Assembly (NCBI GenBank): GCA_027078475.1 | Contig: JALWYH010000003.1 | Span: 1 to 64,000 of the forward strand | DNA: 64,000 nt | Direction: 5' to 3' | DNA from: Thermoproteota archaeon | Lineage (GTDB): Archaea; Korarchaeota; Korarchaeia; Korarchaeales; Korarchaeaceae | Part shown: positions 24,666-33,403 of the stretch, in pieces | How the letters are laid out: the number at the start of each line of letters is the position of its first letter | How positions within the stretch are numbered: position 1 is the first letter of the stretch | Position numbers and translations under genes: made by a program | The notes under the pieces: generated by a model | Told to the model about the DNA's origin: nothing | The model's input: the letters and a program-made list of their open reading frames with translations, nothing else | Database searches by the model: none

Positions 24666-26147
24666 ATGGCCATTCTTGAGGAGGTTAGGAAGGACTACGG
24701 TGTTATCCCCAACTATGTTGATGGGAATTTCGTTGAGGCCCCGGCTGATGGCTACCTGGACTCCTACAACCCGGCCAAGGGGGAGATCATAGCCAAAACC
24801 CCCCTCACCACCAAGGAGGGTGTTGATCAGGCCGTCCAGGCCGCAGCGAGGGCCTTCGAGGAGTGGAGTCAGCTCCCAGTAACGGAGAGGATACAGTACT
24901 TGGTCAAGCTTAAGCTCGCCGTGGAGAGGCACAAGGAGGAGATAGCCAGAATAATATCCCAGAATATGGGCAAGACCATAAGGGAGGCGAGGGGAGAGAT
25001 CAGGAGAGCGCTGGAGAATGTGGATGCCGCTCTCGGGATGCCGACCATAACGCTCGGGAAGAAGATGATCAGGGTAACCAGCAACATAGATGAGGAGTAC
25101 ATAAGGGAACCCTTGGGTGTCTTCGCCATAGTAACGCCCATGAACTTCCCAGTCATGATCCCATTCTGGTTCCTCCCCTACGCTATAGCGACTGGGAACA
25201 CGGTGGTGCTCAAGCCATCGGAGCTCGATCCGGCGCCCATGTACTGGGTCATGAAGGTCATCCACGAGGAGGTGGGCCTCCCGCCCGGGGTAGTTAACCT
25301 TGTTAACGGAGCAAAGGATACGGTGCACTCCCTCATAACGCACAAGGACGTGGCCGGTGTAACCTTCGTGGGGTCGACGCCCGTCGCTAAGATAATATAC
25401 GAGACGGCCTCTAAGGCCGGGAAGAGGGTTCTGGCTCAGGGAGGCGCCAAGAACCCGGAGGTGGTGATGCCCGACGCTAACTTCGAGAGGACTGTCAGCA
25501 ACCTGCTCGGCTCAGTCTACAACATGGCCGGTCAGAGATGCCTGGCAGCCGCCAACATAATCGTCGTGGGCGATATCTACGACAGGTTCCTCAACGCGTT
25601 CGTCGAGGGGGCCAAGAAGATAAAGGTGGGATACGGTCTGGACGAGTCCGTAGACATGGGCCCCATGGCGAGCAAGAAGGGCAAGGAGAGGGTCCTTCAC
25701 TACATAGAAAAGGGACTGGAGGAGGGCGCTAAGCTGATCCTCGATGGGAGGGGATTCAAGTCTGAGGAGTACCCCAACGGGTTCTTCCTCGGTCCATCGG
25801 TGTTCACCGAGGCCAGGGAGGGAATGATCATAACTAGGGAGGAGATATTCGGACCCGTTGCCATAATTATAAGGGCTGAGGACTTCGACGAGGCAGTGGA
25901 TCTCTCCAACAACCTGGCCCCCTACGGAAACGCAGCCAGCATATTCACCGAGTCCGGCAAGTACGCTAGGGAGTACGCCCTCAGGGTCAACGCCGGGAAT
26001 GTGGGAATAAACATAGGAGTGGCGGCTCCGCTGGGATACTTCCCGTTCGGGGGGAGGAAGCTCTCGTTCTTCGGAACTCTCCACGGACAGATGGATGCTA
26101 TAGACTTCTTCACGGATAAGAAGGTGGTGATAACTAGGTGGTGGTGA
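24666..26147 (+). CDS. Aldehyde dehydrogenase, methylmalonate-semialdehyde dehydrogenase type
   Basis: A 493-residue ALDH-fold enzyme most like CoA-acylating methylmalonate/malonate semialdehyde dehydrogenase (MmsA). The family hallmarks are QGGAKNPEVVMPDA, the catalytic Cys292 in GQRCLA, and the end FPFGGRKLSFFGTLHGQ with FFTDKKVVITRWW. Expected reaction: a short semialdehyde plus CoA and NAD to acetyl- or propionyl-CoA and CO2. ATG 24666 has GAGGTGAG at good spacing; a TTG at 24660 overlapping the previous stop is the alternative. It forms a two-gene operon with the aminotransferase. Confidence 0.92.
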   Translation: MAILEEVRKDYGVIPNYVDGNFVEAPADGYLDSYNPAKGEIIAKTPLTTKEGVDQAVQAAARAFEEWSQLPVTERIQYLVKLKLAVERHKEEIARIISQNMGKTIREARGEIRRALENVDAALGMPTITLGKKMIRVTSNIDEEYIREPLGVFAIVTPMNFPVMIPFWFLPYAIATGNTVVLKPSELDPAPMYWVMKVIHEEVGLPPGVVNLVNGAKDTVHSLITHKDVAGVTFVGSTPVAKIIYETASKAGKRVLAQGGAKNPEVVMPDANFERTVSNLLGSVYNMAGQRCLAAANIIVVGDIYDRFLNAFVEGAKKIKVGYGLDESVDMGPMASKKGKERVLHYIEKGLEEGAKLILDGRGFKSEEYPNGFFLGPSVFTEAREGMIITREEIFGPVAIIIRAEDFDEAVDLSNNLAPYGNAASIFTESGKYAREYALRVNAGNVGINIGVAAPLGYFPFGGRKLSFFGTLHGQMDAIDFFTDKKVVITRWW

Positions 26148-26194
26148 GGCGGTTACCCGCCTCGCCTCTTCCCCCCCAGGCCCGGCCTGGCCAC

Positions 26195-27862
26195 CTATCC
26201 CTCCTTTATCGGCAGCCTGATCTCGAACATGGCCACGGGTACCGTGATTCCCAGCCTGAGGAGGACATCAGGATTGACCTCCCCCATGACGCCGGAGTCC
26301 TGACCATCTATGGCTACTCTCGCGCATCTCCCATCCAAGAAGGGCCCCTCGCTGTGGGGGCTCAGGGATACCTCCATGCCCGAGTTGTCGGTCAGAGCCT
26401 TGAGGTGAGAGTATATGTCCTCGAACCCCACCGAGTAATCCGCGTAGGCGGCGGCCACCCTCCTCTCGTCCCTCGCCCTAGTTTCCTCGGTCTCGTCGAC
26501 CACCACGACATCGCCCACCTCGAACACCCTCTGCGGGTACTTGGCGTGGGTGTTGGCAGAAAGGAAGTGGAGGAGCCCCGGTATAAGGCTGTCCCTGAGA
26601 ACGCTGTAGTTCTCGGAGACGGGATTGGCCACCTCCACCACGGGCCTCTCCCTCCTGCCCACTGACGCGAAGAGAAAGGACTTGCTGGTCATCACGTAGT
26701 TCAGCACCTCCTGATATCCCAGCCCTATCATGAGCGTCCTGACAAGCGAGGAGACCTTCTCCCTGGGATGCCTCCTGCCCACGGTCATGACGTTGAGTGG
26801 GAGCTCATAACCTAGGTTGTTGAGGCCGTACGTGGTGGCCACCTCCTCGGCCACATCCACCGGGTGCAGGAAGTCCGCTCTGAACCCGGGAATTAGTACC
26901 CTGAGCAGCTCCCCCTCCGCCGACGCGTCGAGCCTTGCCCTCCTGAGCTGGTGTATCATCTCATCCGGATCTAGTGGGGCACCTACCATCCTCCTGACGA
27001 AGTCTCCGCTCACCACGAGCTGGTCAGGCTCAGGCTTGGGCGTCTCAATGGTTCTGTCGGGATATACCACCTCCAGCGTGTGGATCCTGCCTCCCCTCTC
27101 ACCCAGAGCCGAGGTTATTATCTCGAGCGTGTAGGAGATGGCCCTCAGATCAGTTCCCGTCACGTCTATGAAGAGGTCCCTCACCCCGGGGGTCAGTCTC
27201 GTGAGTTCCGAGTTTATGATGGGCGGCAGGCTCAGGATCTCCCCCCTAGCGTCCAAGATTAGGGGGACCAAATTCCCGGGGTTCTCTATGAGGTGGGCGT
27301 ACTCCCTCCCCTTGTCCGTCTGCTCAAGTACCTCGCGAGCGGTCATCTCGGCGTACTCGCCCAGTGGAACGAAGGAAACCTCATCGGCGGGCCTGGCGTC
27401 GTAAGTTATGGGAGGGACTATCTTCGAGAAGTCGTGGAGCCCTATGGATACCCTCCTCCTCTTCCTTCCCAAGGTGTCGTGGATCTTCTCTTGGGCCTCG
27501 ATTAGGGATATGAGGGATTCCTCGGTCGTCAGATCCACTCCCCTGACCACAGCGGCCACGACGTAGGGCCTCACCTTGGAGACCCTCTCTGTCACCCTGA
27601 CTTGGAAGGCCCTCCTCTCCATGGGATAGCGGGGCAGCCCCAGCTCTCTCTCGGTCAGTCCCTTGATCAGCCGGATCAGCCCCTCCATGGCGACCAGATC
27701 CATCCTGTCAGCAGTGATCTCGAACTCCATCTCCCCCTCGTCAGGATCGTACGATTCCAAGTTCACCTTGGTGTACTCCAAAAGGGAGGAGAGCTCGTCC
27801 TCGCTGAGCTCCTCTCCGAGGAGTCTGAAGAATTCCTTCATGCTGACGGTCACGATCGGCAT
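26195..27862 (-). CDS. pheT: Phenylalanine-tRNA ligase beta subunit
   Basis: A 555-residue archaeal/eukaryotic-type PheRS beta chain, shorter than the bacterial form because it lacks the tRNA-binding EMAP-like and anticodon-binding ends. The B3/B4 editing region lies in the N-terminal half (FLDIT-like segments around SLPPIINSELTRLTPGVRDLFIDVTGTD). The B5 domain and the catalytic-like domain with GYQEVLNYVMTSK and RVFEVGDVVVVDE fill the rest. It starts 4 nt after pheS, so the two subunits are co-translated. Confidence 0.96.
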   Translation of the reverse strand: MPIVTVSMKEFFRLLGEELSEDELSSLLEYTKVNLESYDPDEGEMEFEITADRMDLVAMEGLIRLIKGLTERELGLPRYPMERRAFQVRVTERVSKVRPYVVAAVVRGVDLTTEESLISLIEAQEKIHDTLGRKRRRVSIGLHDFSKIVPPITYDARPADEVSFVPLGEYAEMTAREVLEQTDKGREYAHLIENPGNLVPLILDARGEILSLPPIINSELTRLTPGVRDLFIDVTGTDLRAISYTLEIITSALGERGGRIHTLEVVYPDRTIETPKPEPDQLVVSGDFVRRMVGAPLDPDEMIHQLRRARLDASAEGELLRVLIPGFRADFLHPVDVAEEVATTYGLNNLGYELPLNVMTVGRRHPREKVSSLVRTLMIGLGYQEVLNYVMTSKSFLFASVGRRERPVVEVANPVSENYSVLRDSLIPGLLHFLSANTHAKYPQRVFEVGDVVVVDETEETRARDERRVAAAYADYSVGFEDIYSHLKALTDNSGMEVSLSPHSEGPFLDGRCARVAIDGQDSGVMGEVNPDVLLRLGITVPVAMFEIRLPIKEG

Positions 27863-27866
27863 GCTC

Positions 27867-29360
27867 TCACCACACCAGCTTGGCCCTCCTGAGGTACTCC
27901 AGATTCTGCGAGTGAAGCTCCCTTATGTCATCCAGTCCCAGCCTTATCATCGCCAACCTGCCTATCCCTATCCCCCAGGCCAAGGCCTGGACCTTAGGAT
28001 AATCGTAGCCCATCGGGATCAGCATCTCGGGCCTGAAGAGGCCCGAGCCAGCTATCTCTATCCAGCCCAGGGATTCGTGCTTGACGTATGCCTCCACGCT
28101 GGGCTCGGTGAATGGAAAGTAGGCTGGTTTGAACCTCACCTCCCTGAATCCCAGCTGCTTGGCGAACTCAGCCAAGAAGCCCATAAGGTGCCTCACGTTC
28201 ATATTCTCAGCCAGCACCACGCCCTCACACTGGTGGAACTCTATGGCATGGGTTCTGTCCGGTGTCTCTGGTCTGAAGACCTTGTCTATGGCGAATATCT
28301 TGCTGGGCACCTTCAGTCCCGATGCCAAAGAACGGGCGGAGGCCGCGGTGGTCTGAGACCTCAGGATAAGCCTCCTGGCTATGTCGAAGCTCCATTCGTA
28401 TCCCCATCCCCTCGATCCGGTTTTCCATCCGTGCTCGTGGGTCTGCCTGACCCTCTCCACCAAGTCTGAGTGCCTAGACAGGTCGGCCCCCCGCGAGGGA
28501 TAGGCCACTTGGTAGGAGTCGTGAACCTCCCTAGCGGGGTGGTCCTGCGCCTGGAAGAGGACATCGAAGTTCCAGAACTCGGCCTCCACTATGGGACTCT
28601 TAACCTCGGCGAACCCCATACCTATCAGGATCTCCCTGACCTCCTCCAAGAATTGGACGTAGGGATGGGGCTTGCCTGGATAGGTTACCGGCGGACTGGC
28701 GCTCACGTCATAAGCCTTCAACCTCCTCCTCTTCCACTCCCCAGTCAGTATCAGATCCCTGGTGAGCTTCCCCACCTCCTCCACAACCTTTATGCTCCCT
28801 TCCGCGGCCTTCCTCCCGAGGTCGGTGAGCTCCAGCTCGACCTCGGTCCTCTCGACCAGCTCGACCAGCCCCCTCCTCTTAAGATCCCTCAGGATGGAGG
28901 GATCCATCTCGGATTCGGGAACAGGAGATGAGGAGATCCTCTCGAGAATGGCCCTTTCAGGCACCTCCTTCCCGATGAGGATCGCGTAAGTTCCCTCATC
29001 GGATCTCTCCAACCTTATGATTCCCTTCCTCCTGCCCTCACCCAGCGCGACGTTGAGCTCCTCCTCGGGCAGGGAGCCGCGCAGATCGCTCAGTTTGGCC
29101 CTGCCCCCCATCCGATTGAGAGCTCGAATGAGCTTTTCCTCTGGTAGTCCCTCTTTGAGGTGCCTTCGCGCTCTGTCAGATAGTATCACATACCTCCTCT
29201 TCGTCTCTCTCACATCAACAAGTCCCTTTTCCCGAAGCAAGTTGGCCCACGCAGCCGCCCTGCTCTTGTCCACGCCCAGATCGTCGAGCCTCGCTCTTCC
29301 TCCCCTTGAGTGGAGCTCGATGAGCAGTTCGATCTCTCCCTTAGAGAGGGAAATCTCCAT
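27867..29360 (-). CDS. pheS: Phenylalanine-tRNA ligase alpha subunit
   Basis: A 497-residue catalytic subunit. The first 180 residues contain two or three winged-helix-like repeats, as in archaeal and cytosolic PheRS. The class II core has motif 2 around TPDRTHAIEFHQCEGVV, the Phe-pocket segment FKPAYFPFTEPSVEAYV, and motif 3 GIGIGRLAMIRLGLDDIR. No promoter-like element stands out beyond the short AT-rich spacer before the next upstream gene. Confidence 0.96.
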   Translation of the reverse strand: MEISLSKGEIELLIELHSRGGRARLDDLGVDKSRAAAWANLLREKGLVDVRETKRRYVILSDRARRHLKEGLPEEKLIRALNRMGGRAKLSDLRGSLPEEELNVALGEGRRKGIIRLERSDEGTYAILIGKEVPERAILERISSSPVPESEMDPSILRDLKRRGLVELVERTEVELELTDLGRKAAEGSIKVVEEVGKLTRDLILTGEWKRRRLKAYDVSASPPVTYPGKPHPYVQFLEEVREILIGMGFAEVKSPIVEAEFWNFDVLFQAQDHPAREVHDSYQVAYPSRGADLSRHSDLVERVRQTHEHGWKTGSRGWGYEWSFDIARRLILRSQTTAASARSLASGLKVPSKIFAIDKVFRPETPDRTHAIEFHQCEGVVLAENMNVRHLMGFLAEFAKQLGFREVRFKPAYFPFTEPSVEAYVKHESLGWIEIAGSGLFRPEMLIPMGYDYPKVQALAWGIGIGRLAMIRLGLDDIRELHSQNLEYLRRAKLVW

Positions 29361-29425
29361 CTATACGATCCCCTGCAGGGGCACGAGCCACTATCATAAG
29401 TGTGACGATCAGCGCGACTCACACG

Positions 29426-30439
29426 TCAGGAGGCGAGGAATCTGGCGTAGTACACGTTATCCCTGTCCCTTATTATTCTAACCCTAAGTTCAGATCCTAG
29501 AGGGACGGGAGGGGCATCCAATATCGTCACAACCCTGCCCCTGGCCTGACCTAGCACCTCTCCCCTCCTCCAGCCGGGACTCACAACCTTGGCGGTGATC
29601 ACCTGGCCCTTCCTCATTGGCTTCCGTACCCTCCTCGCCTTCCTTATCCCGAAGTCCTCCGGCCTAAGCACTAGCTTGACCCCGTATTCCTCCTCCCATT
29701 CCCTCAGTCTGGTGTAGAATTTGGACCAACTCATGGGTCTGATGCCCTTCGGCCTCCTGCCTCCCCTATAGGCCTCGTACTTCTGTATTCCCAAGGGGGG
29801 CCACTTCTTCCCGGCGCCTATCCTGAGAGCGAACTCTATTAGCTGAGGCATGTCCTCATCGTTGACCCCGGGAACCCACACCGGAGCAATCAGCAGGTCC
29901 ATCGAGCTCGCGGCTATCAGTTCCGCAGCCCTCAGCACTCGGTTTAGTCTGAGCCACGGGGAGCCCGAGATGTATCGGGCCTTTTCCTCGTTCAGCGAGT
30001 CTATGCTCAGGTTTATCCTGTCCATTCCGGCCCTTTCCAACCTTGAGATTAGGTCCTCCGTTAGAAGGGGCCCGTGAGTCTGGGATGATATGACCCGGAC
30101 CTCCGCCAGCTCCCTTAGCTTCCTCACGAGCTCAACTACTTGGGGATATGTGAAGGGATCCCCCACCGTATCGATGTGAGCCTCCGCATCACTCACGTCC
30201 TTCTCCCCGATCACCCAAGTGAACCATTCCATCAGGTACTCGAGATCCACCACGTACTCGGTCTGCCTCGTGCGGGACCGGGGACCCGCATCGGTGGAGC
30301 AGAAGATGCAGGAGAAGGCGCAGGTGGAGGTCGGCCTGACTTGGATGAGGTTGGTGCCCCTGTCTATCAGGCCGAAGGCGACCGAGCCCATCAGGGGCAC
30401 CCCCATCTCCCTAGTTATCCTGATCACGGTCCGGCCCAT
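29426..30439 (-). CDS. Radical SAM protein with C-terminal TRAM-like domain (COG2100 type)
   Basis: A 337-residue radical SAM protein. The cluster motif is CAFSCIFC in QVRPTSTCAFSCIFCSTDAGP, followed by the HIDTVGDPFTYP and INLSIDSLN barrel strands. The C-terminal 60 residues (RKGQVITAKVVSPGWRRGEVLGQARGRVV) look like a TRAM-type beta-barrel that binds RNA, which points to an RNA substrate. This matches an archaea-wide family predicted as an Fe-S oxidoreductase with no known reaction. It is divergent from the phosphoesterase with 38 bp between them. Confidence 0.85.
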   Translation of the reverse strand: MGRTVIRITREMGVPLMGSVAFGLIDRGTNLIQVRPTSTCAFSCIFCSTDAGPRSRTRQTEYVVDLEYLMEWFTWVIGEKDVSDAEAHIDTVGDPFTYPQVVELVRKLRELAEVRVISSQTHGPLLTEDLISRLERAGMDRINLSIDSLNEEKARYISGSPWLRLNRVLRAAELIAASSMDLLIAPVWVPGVNDEDMPQLIEFALRIGAGKKWPPLGIQKYEAYRGGRRPKGIRPMSWSKFYTRLREWEEEYGVKLVLRPEDFGIRKARRVRKPMRKGQVITAKVVSPGWRRGEVLGQARGRVVTILDAPPVPLGSELRVRIIRDRDNVYYARFLAS

Positions 30440-30477
30440 GGGGCCCTCCCTCAGCCTTAAATCCTCGAATCGGCCGG

Positions 30478-31116
30478 ATGCGCATGAGGCTCTTCCTAGC
30501 CTCCGACATACATGGATCCGTCGTCAAGTTAAAGTCCGCGCTGGAAAGTGAGCGGTTTGATCTGATCGTGCTGGCCGGAGATCTGTCCAATGGCCCGGTT
30601 TCCCGGGCCAGGGAGGTGCTAAGAACGGCGAGGTCTTTCGGACCGGTCCTGTTCGTGCCAGGGAACATGGACTCACCGGAACTCCTAGGAGTGAAGGAGA
30701 TGGAGGGCTGTGAGAACCTCCATGGTAGGGTCATATCTAGGGAGTTCAGATTCGGCGGTCTCGGAGGGGGCAACCTATCTCCGTTCAACACGCCCATAGA
30801 GCTCAGCGAGGGGGAGATAGAGGCCATCCTGTCGAGGCTAGGTGATGTGGATGTGCTGGTCTCCCATCCACCACCTAAGGGCACCAAGCTAGATGTGATA
30901 AGGACCGGAGCCCACGTAGGATCTGATGGGGTGAGGAGATACTTGGAGGAAAGACAGCCCATCCTCTGCGTTTGCGGGCACATACACGAGTCTCCGGGAA
31001 TCGATCATCTGGGAAGAACCGTTCTGGTAAATCCAGGACCGATGATGATCGGTAGGTACGCGATTATCGAGATCAGGGAGCGGGAGATCCTTCCGCAGCT
31101 CAAGATGCTCCACTGA
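30478..31116 (+). CDS. Metallophosphoesterase, YfcE/MJ0936-like
   Basis: A 212-residue calcineurin-like phosphoesterase. The metal-site motifs run SDIHGS (Asp, His), LAGDLSN (Asp), PGNMDSPE (Asn), LVSHPPPKGT (His) and CGHIHESPG (two His). Small archaeal members hydrolyse phosphodiesters in vitro but the natural substrate is unknown. The start may be ATG 30478 or 30484. After the stop there is a T-rich stretch (TGTTTTTATTTTG) suitable for termination, then a TATA-like box for the next gene. Confidence 0.88.
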   Translation: MRMRLFLASDIHGSVVKLKSALESERFDLIVLAGDLSNGPVSRAREVLRTARSFGPVLFVPGNMDSPELLGVKEMEGCENLHGRVISREFRFGGLGGGNLSPFNTPIELSEGEIEAILSRLGDVDVLVSHPPPKGTKLDVIRTGAHVGSDGVRRYLEERQPILCVCGHIHESPGIDHLGRTVLVNPGPMMIGRYAIIEIREREILPQLKMLH

Positions 31117-31131
31117 TGTTTTTATTTTGCA

Positions 31132-31142
31132 ATTGTATAATG
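31132..31142 (+). promoter_or_regulatory. TATA-like box before the ECF S-component gene
   Basis: ATTGTATAATG lies about 20 bp before ATG 31156, giving a probably leaderless transcript that begins the ECF-PanK-Nudix-NadM run. Confidence 0.4.
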
Positions 31143-31155
31143 CTGCGATCGAAAA

Positions 31156-31692
31156 ATGAGGGCGAGAGAGCTCACTCTATCGGCCATGGGAGGAGCGCTC
31201 TACGCCATTGTCGGATACCTGAGCTGGTTGGGCGTCAACTTTTACGGAGTCAGGTTCTGGCCAGCAGTTGTGGTTCCCGCCACGTTCGCCTGTCTCTACG
31301 GCGGGATGGTGGGGGGACTGTCGGCCGCGATAGGCATATTTCTATCGGACATGGTGACCCACGGGAACGCGCTCCTCAGTCTGACGGTCGGGGTTCCCTC
31401 CAACTTCGTGGGCTTCTACCTGATCGGCACGCTGGCAGGGGGCGACAGGTATTCGGTGAGGAGGTACGTACCCGCCTCCATCCTCGGCCTCCTAGTGGGA
31501 CATCTCATAATAGGCTTCGGGCTCCTAGCTTGGAGCCAGGCATTCCCGCTCCCCTTCCAAGAGAGGGTGACTCCTCTATCGATCACTGCGGCTCTCTCCA
31601 TATCGCTCCTTACCTTTGCTTGGGAGCTGCCCTTCGCCCTGTTCGTGGTTCCCCCAGTGGTATCGGCAGTGAGGAAGTCCTCTGGGAGGTGA
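31156..31692 (+). CDS. Membrane protein resembling an ECF transporter S component
   Basis: A 178-residue protein with five or six hydrophobic segments and a short charged N-terminus. The pattern LTLSAMGGALYAIVGYLSWLG, the small-residue-rich VVPATFACLYGGMVGGLSAAIGIFLSD helices and the VGVPSNFVGFYLIG segment resemble vitamin-binding S components of energy-coupling factor transporters. No EcfA/EcfT is nearby, which is normal for shared-module systems. It is immediately followed by a pantothenate kinase, so pantothenate is the first substrate guess. Other vitamins remain possible. Confidence 0.65.
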   Translation: MRARELTLSAMGGALYAIVGYLSWLGVNFYGVRFWPAVVVPATFACLYGGMVGGLSAAIGIFLSDMVTHGNALLSLTVGVPSNFVGFYLIGTLAGGDRYSVRRYVPASILGLLVGHLIIGFGLLAWSQAFPLPFQERVTPLSITAALSISLLTFAWELPFALFVVPPVVSAVRKSSGR

Positions 31693-31694
31693 TC

Positions 31695-32567
31695 ATGGGG
31701 ATGATGATAATAGGCCTTGACATGGGGGGTACTACCACCAAGGGTGTGCTGGTATCCGAGTCGGGGATAATCGCCAAGACTGTTGTGGTGGCATCGGATC
31801 CATTGGCCGCGGCGGCCGGCGCCATAGGCAAGCTGCTCACGGAGGGAGGAATAGGCCTCAATGACGTGGAAGCCGTAGCCCTTAGCGGAGGGAGAACCAA
31901 GCCCCTCCCGGACAGGATTTTGGGGTTACCGGTAAGGAAGGTAGATGAGATAGAGGCCGTGGGCAGGGGTGGGGCTTATCTAGCCGGATCCACTGAATGC
32001 GTAGTCGTTAGCGCTGGCACGGGTACAGCTGTGGTGGAGGTCAGAATCGACAGCGAGAGATGTCGGGTGAGGCACCTAGGCGGGACGGCTGTCGGTGCCG
32101 GGACCCTCTTGGGACTCGGGCGACTGTTGCTCAGGAGGACGTCCATATCCTCCCTGATGGAAATGGCCAAGAAGGGTGATCCTAGAAATGTGGATCTGAC
32201 CGTCGGTGACATAGTGGGAGGGCCTGTCGGTAGGCTTGATCCCGATGTTACGGCATCCAACTTTGGTAAGGTAGGTGATGATGTGAGGCCGGAGGACATA
32301 GCCGCGGGGCTGGTGAACATGGTGGGGCAGGTTATAGGAACCGTCGGCCTGTTCGCCGCCAAGTCGGTAGGCTTGGACGAGAGGGTCGTGCTAGTGGGTG
32401 GGCTCATGACCCATGATCTGCTGGTGAAGGCGGTCTTGAAGCCCTTCAACCTCTTTGGAGGCAAAGCTGTGGTGCCTGAGAACCCACAGTTCGCCACTGC
32501 CATAGGAGCTTCCCTTAAGGTGCTGGCCATGTATACATCACCGCTGGGTGAGAGGTACGAGGCGTGA
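31695..32567 (+). CDS. Type II pantothenate kinase-like protein
   Basis: A 290-residue ASKHA-fold kinase. The phosphate-binding loop is GLDMGGTTTKGVLV, a second is SAGTGTAVVEV, and the GGTAVGAGTLLGLGRLL and SNFGKV segments are diagnostic of type II PanK (CoaW/eukaryotic). It would phosphorylate pantothenate as the entry to CoA. Archaea normally use pantoate kinase and phosphopantothenate synthetase instead, so this points to salvage of external pantothenate, perhaps by gene transfer. GGAGGTGATC precedes ATG 31695 at 5-nt spacing and overlaps the previous gene's end. Confidence 0.82.
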   Translation: MGMMIIGLDMGGTTTKGVLVSESGIIAKTVVVASDPLAAAAGAIGKLLTEGGIGLNDVEAVALSGGRTKPLPDRILGLPVRKVDEIEAVGRGGAYLAGSTECVVVSAGTGTAVVEVRIDSERCRVRHLGGTAVGAGTLLGLGRLLLRRTSISSLMEMAKKGDPRNVDLTVGDIVGGPVGRLDPDVTASNFGKVGDDVRPEDIAAGLVNMVGQVIGTVGLFAAKSVGLDERVVLVGGLMTHDLLVKAVLKPFNLFGGKAVVPENPQFATAIGASLKVLAMYTSPLGERYEA

Positions 32568-33300
32568 GTATCCGGAGGTCCCCTTGGTGGGAGTTGGCGG
32601 CATTCTCTTGAAGGACGGGAAGATCCTACTGATCAAGAGGAAGAACGAACCGGGCAAGGGGCTCTGGTCTGTGCCAGGCGGCCTGGTTGAACCTGGAGAG
32701 ACCTTGGAGAAGGCCATCAGGAGGGAGATAAGGGAGGAGACGGGACTCGATGTCGAGGTTGTGCGACCAATCCACGTGGCCGAAGTGGTGGAGAGGGACG
32801 AAGACGGACGAATCAGGTACCATTATGTGCTGGTGGATTTCCTCTGCAGGGAGGCGGGCGGGAGGATCAGACCAGGGGACGATGCTAAGGAGGTTAGGTG
32901 GATTCCGTTGGACAGGGCGGGAGATCTGCCACTCACACGCACTACTAAGGAGTTGATCGAGGAGCTGACCAGAAGCTTTTTCTTGGTTGTGAGAAACAGG
33001 GACATCTCGAGGGTTCTGATGGCCGTCCCCAAGGGACATGAACATATGAGAACTATCTTCGAGCTGGGGGATGGTTCCCTCATCGTCTTCCAAGAGGCCA
33101 CGATGGAGAACGTTGCTAGGGCTGTGGTCGAGGTGGAGATGCACCCGAGGAGGCGAGCCCTCATCTTGGTCGGGAAAGAGTTGGAGAACAGGAAGGAGGG
33201 TTACGACAAGTACCAGCTGATAGAGGAAGATGTGCCCGAGGAAAATGTGATCAATGAGGTCACGAGGCTCCTGGGCTTGGAGGAGGACGGGAAAGCCTAA
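32548..33300 (+). CDS. Nudix hydrolase with an unrecognised C-terminal domain
   Basis: A 250-residue protein. Residues about 10-140 are a Nudix domain with a complete box from Gly45 to Leu67 (G-x5-E-x7-RE-x2-EE-xGU), so it should hydrolyse a nucleoside diphosphate derivative; the ADP-ribose/NADH subgroup is plausible. Residues about 145-250 form a second domain (FFLVVRNRDISRVLMAVPKG, ARAVVEVEMHPRRRALILVG) that I do not recognise. It overlaps the pantothenate kinase gene by 20 nt and precedes NMN adenylyltransferase, suggesting a part in NAD or CoA turnover. Confidence 0.88.
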   Translation: MRGTRREYPEVPLVGVGGILLKDGKILLIKRKNEPGKGLWSVPGGLVEPGETLEKAIRREIREETGLDVEVVRPIHVAEVVERDEDGRIRYHYVLVDFLCREAGGRIRPGDDAKEVRWIPLDRAGDLPLTRTTKELIEELTRSFFLVVRNRDISRVLMAVPKGHEHMRTIFELGDGSLIVFQEATMENVARAVVEVEMHPRRRALILVGKELENRKEGYDKYQLIEEDVPEENVINEVTRLLGLEEDGKA

Positions 33301-33403
33301 AATTTTTCATTACTCTTCCCTCCCAACTGGGGGGATGAAGAGGAGTTACTCCGGGGAGCGGTGACCGGAAGGCACCTCTCTGACCCTCAGGAAGGTGTTC
33401 CCG

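Noticed and set aside
31116-31694. In-frame upstream extension of pantothenate kinase
   Set aside because: It overlaps the whole ECF S-component gene in another frame, is rich in Arg/Ser/His, and a strong ribosome-binding site precedes the internal ATG.
33318-33390. Possible C/D box guide RNA before nadM
   Set aside because: GATGAAG and a later CTGA are spaced plausibly, but box C has a mismatch, boxes D' and C' are not convincing, and the terminal stem is weak.
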